Below, one piece after another: positions 13,634 to 15,911 of a DNA stretch of 15,911 bases. The stretch is taken from NCBI GenBank assembly GCA_964558275.1, contig CAZLDH010000062.1, forward strand, positions 1 through 15,911, in the 5' to 3' direction. Below the pieces are notes generated by a model. The model was not told the origin of the DNA. It worked only from the letters and a program-made list of their open reading frames with translations, and did no database searches. This stretch comes from FW021-bin31 sp964558275 (lineage in GTDB: Bacteria > Bacteroidota > Bacteroidia > Chitinophagales > Chitinophagaceae). How positions within the stretch are numbered: the first letter of the stretch is position 1; every line of letters starts with the position of its first letter. Both the position numbers and the translations under genes were made by a program.

Positions 13634-15911
13634 TTAAAATCCTACTTGCAAGCCTACTGTGAACATTCTGGCTAGAGGGAAACGTCCGTGGTCGGTGCCT
13701 CGGGTCATGGTTCCTGCACCACCACCATGTTCTCCGTTATTTTGTCCCAAGTCGGGAGTGTATCCGGTATAATCTGTGATTGTAAATAGGTTTTGACCGG
13801 AAACATATACTCTGCCGGATCTTAGGCCGATTTTATTGAGTAGGTCACCATCTAAAGAATAACCAATTTCCAAGGTTTTTAAGCGAATAAAGGAGCCGTC
13901 TTCCATCCAGCGTTCGCTAGAACGACGCCAGTTTTTATTCGGGTCTTTCTGAGTAAATCGGGGGATGTTCGTGTTTGTGTTTGAAGGAGTCCAAGAATCC
14001 AGTAAACGGGTAGAGAAGTTGATGATCTCATTGGTTGATTCAATTCTTGCTCTGGTATAGTTATAGATCTTATTCCCGCTCATGCCATCAAAAAATAGGG
14101 AGAAGTCTAAGGCTTTATAGGTAAATCCGGCTCTGAATCCGAAGGCGAACTCGGGGAATGGACTTCCTACGTATTGGCGATCATCCGCAGAGATTTGTCC
14201 GTCATCATTGGCGTCAATGAATCGAATGTCTCCTGGAGCTGCATTCGGTTGGATGACTTCTCCTTTAGAATTTTTGTGTGCTTTGACTTCAGCATCGCTT
14301 TGGAAGAGACCATCTGTTTGTATCACCCAGAATCCTCCAATGGGGTAGCCTACTTTGGCCCAGGTGATGGTGCCTTCGTTGTGGGGATTGTATCCTCCAA
14401 ATTCTTGGATACTACCAACGGTTACAGCTTTTACCCTGTTTCTTACGCTGGAAAGATTGAGCCCGAAATGGTAGTTAAATTCTCCTGCGGAGTTGCGGTA
14501 ATTTAGAAGTGCTTCGAACCCTTTATTTTCTATTGTCCCCGCGTTTAAAGTTGGAGCTCCGCCCAGGCCTGCCGATGGCGGCATGTTGATACTTAGTAAG
14601 ATGTTTTTGGTCTCTCTGATATAATAATCTGCACTCAGCGTTAATTTATTATCGAAGAAAGCAGCATCTAGTCCGATATTGCTGGTTTGGGTTTCTTCCC
14701 AGGTAAGATTTTTGGGGGATACCCAAGATATACCTGTGCTGGCACCTTGCCACCAAGATACACTGCTACCCTTTCCCTGCAAGTAATTAATACCGGTGGT
14801 TACTGTACTTTGCGTAGGGTAGTTCCCAATATTTTGATTTCCCAGTTTACCCCAGCTCAATCTTAATTTTAAAACATTTACTTTATCTTGTAAGGAGGAG
14901 AAAAAATCTTCATTCATAATATTCCAGCCTACTGCAACCGAAGGGAATACGCCATAACGTTGTCCCTCTGCAAAGCGAGAAGAACCGTCTCTACGTAAGG
15001 ATCCTGTAAATAAATAACGAGAGTCGTAGCTGTACATGATCCTGCCAAACTGAGACACTAGAGAATGTTCTTGCAGGCTACCTGAGGTACTTTGTTCTGT
15101 AGGAGATGCCGCGCTAATTACATCCGTTCCCTTAGGAATGTCTTTTCTACTCGCTGAGAATCCTCGATTGGCATTTTCTTGCGCGGAATATCCTAATAGG
15201 ACAGATAGGGTGTGCTTACCAAAGGTACGGTTGTAATGAAGCGTGTTCTCTATGAGCCATTCCTTGTTAAAGAATGCATTTTCTGCAATAGATGATTTAA
15301 CAATACCGGAACCGAAGTTATAAGCATTGTTGTACTTATAATTCCTTCCTGTGGTTCTGTTAAGTCCCAGATTGAACTTATATTTTAGACCTTTTATCCC
15401 AAGATTAACTTCAGCAAAAGCATTAATAAGAATGTCTGTTTGGTAGGTATGCCAATCATGGAGCATGTTGTAACCTACAGGGTTTGACATGTTTTTCATC
15501 CATGGCTCAAAAGCTGCATAACCACCGAGTTGATCTTTATCATAAACCGGAATTAAGGGGTTTTCCCTTAGCGCATCCGTGATAGTGAAGTCAGAGTATT
15601 TTTTGTCTCCTGATTTAACAAGGAACGTATTTCCCAATTTAACGTTGTCATTAAAGAGGGTAAAGGTATTCTTATTGCGAATGTTGAATGCTTTATAGCC
15701 GGTGTTAATAAGAATTCCTTTTTGATCGATATAGCCTGCGGATACATCATAGGTGGAATGTTCCCCGCCCCCGGCAATATCGATGTTGATTTTGCTTACC
15801 GGGGCCGTTCTGTATATTTCATCCTGCCAATCCGTTCCGGAACCTTTAAAGTCTTGCGCTTCTTGAGGTAAATAGCCAATACCCATTTTTGCTCTTTTAT
15901 ACATGGGCAAT
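13634..15911 (-). CDS. susC: SusC/RagA-family TonB-dependent transporter, N-terminus outside window
   Basis: The C-terminal 758 residues of a SusC-type outer-membrane transporter are present; the gene continues past the right edge. The signal peptide, carboxypeptidase-like domain and most of the plug (roughly the first 250-300 residues in full-length relatives) are missing. The methionine at 15908-15910 is internal, not the start. Visible landmarks are TDWQDEIYRTAP just after the plug, YDVSAGYIDQKGILINTGY, SSRFAEGQRYGVFPSVAVGWN, LRLSWGKLGNQNIGNYP, PGDIRFIDANDDGQISADDRQYVG and the barrel-closing ending MFTVGLQVGF. With the SusD lid it imports oligosaccharides using TonB energy. As first visible gene of the leftward operon, its promoter is outside the window. 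Confidence 0.95.
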   Translation of the reverse strand, partial: LPMYKRAKMGIGYLPQEAQDFKGSGTDWQDEIYRTAPVSKINIDIAGGGEHSTYDVSAGYIDQKGILINTGYKAFNIRNKNTFTLFNDNVKLGNTFLVKSGDKKYSDFTITDALRENPLIPVYDKDQLGGYAAFEPWMKNMSNPVGYNMLHDWHTYQTDILINAFAEVNLGIKGLKYKFNLGLNRTTGRNYKYNNAYNFGSGIVKSSIAENAFFNKEWLIENTLHYNRTFGKHTLSVLLGYSAQENANRGFSASRKDIPKGTDVISAASPTEQSTSGSLQEHSLVSQFGRIMYSYDSRYLFTGSLRRDGSSRFAEGQRYGVFPSVAVGWNIMNEDFFSSLQDKVNVLKLRLSWGKLGNQNIGNYPTQSTVTTGINYLQGKGSSVSWWQGASTGISWVSPKNLTWEETQTSNIGLDAAFFDNKLTLSADYYIRETKNILLSINMPPSAGLGGAPTLNAGTIENKGFEALLNYRNSAGEFNYHFGLNLSSVRNRVKAVTVGSIQEFGGYNPHNEGTITWAKVGYPIGGFWVIQTDGLFQSDAEVKAHKNSKGEVIQPNAAPGDIRFIDANDDGQISADDRQYVGSPFPEFAFGFRAGFTYKALDFSLFFDGMSGNKIYNYTRARIESTNEIINFSTRLLDSWTPSNTNTNIPRFTQKDPNKNWRRSSERWMEDGSFIRLKTLEIGYSLDGDLLNKIGLRSGRVYVSGQNLFTITDYTGYTPDLGQNNGEHGGGAGTMTRGTDHGRFPLARMFTVGLQVGF

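Overview
The window comes from a member of the Bacteroidota. The evidence is a SusC/SusD pair, gliding and type IX secretion components (GldJ, PorV), lipoproteins with Bacteroidota-style lipoboxes, and several TAnnTTTG-type -7 promoter boxes. Having GldJ next to murF and divergent from porV points to a gliding-type lineage (Flavobacteriia, Sphingobacteriia, Cytophagia) rather than Bacteroides or Porphyromonas. I lean towards Sphingobacteriales, but genus and species cannot be read from the sequence.

Left edge (1-417, no protein gene). Reading leftward on the minus strand, the first 52 nt of a tRNA-Arg with anticodon CCG are present and the rest is cut off by the window edge. To its right are two identical 122-bp tandem units and a partial third. 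Each full unit carries a TAnnTTTG promoter box, the tRNA leader, and a copy of the tRNA 5' half that ends at the anticodon. Each half-copy has a 29-nt perfect-ended palindrome inserted exactly between the two conserved D-loop guanines. This array of interrupted tRNA 5' halves, each with its own promoter, is the most unusual structure here.

Housekeeping and secretion block (418-7409). gldJ and murF form a leftward pair 6 nt apart. Divergent from them is a rightward cluster: porV (type IX secretion shuttle), ispF (isoprenoid synthesis) and an exported M1-type metallopeptidase. A small leftward gene for a 92-residue protein with a SWIM-type zinc-finger signature converges on the peptidase.

Glycan-utilisation block (7465-15911, all leftward). 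The order of transcription is susC (5' end outside the window), susD, an arylsulfotransferase-like lipoprotein, a GH130 mannosylglucose phosphorylase and a GPH-family sugar:cation symporter. The likely flow is capture and import of a beta-mannoside oligosaccharide by SusC/SusD, inner-membrane uptake by the symporter, and cytoplasmic phosphorolysis of mannosyl-glucose to mannose-1-phosphate and glucose. The arylsulfotransferase-like lipoprotein, whose start overlaps the susD stop, is an unexpected member of such an operon. No mannanase, epimerase or regulator is visible; they may lie upstream, beyond the right edge.
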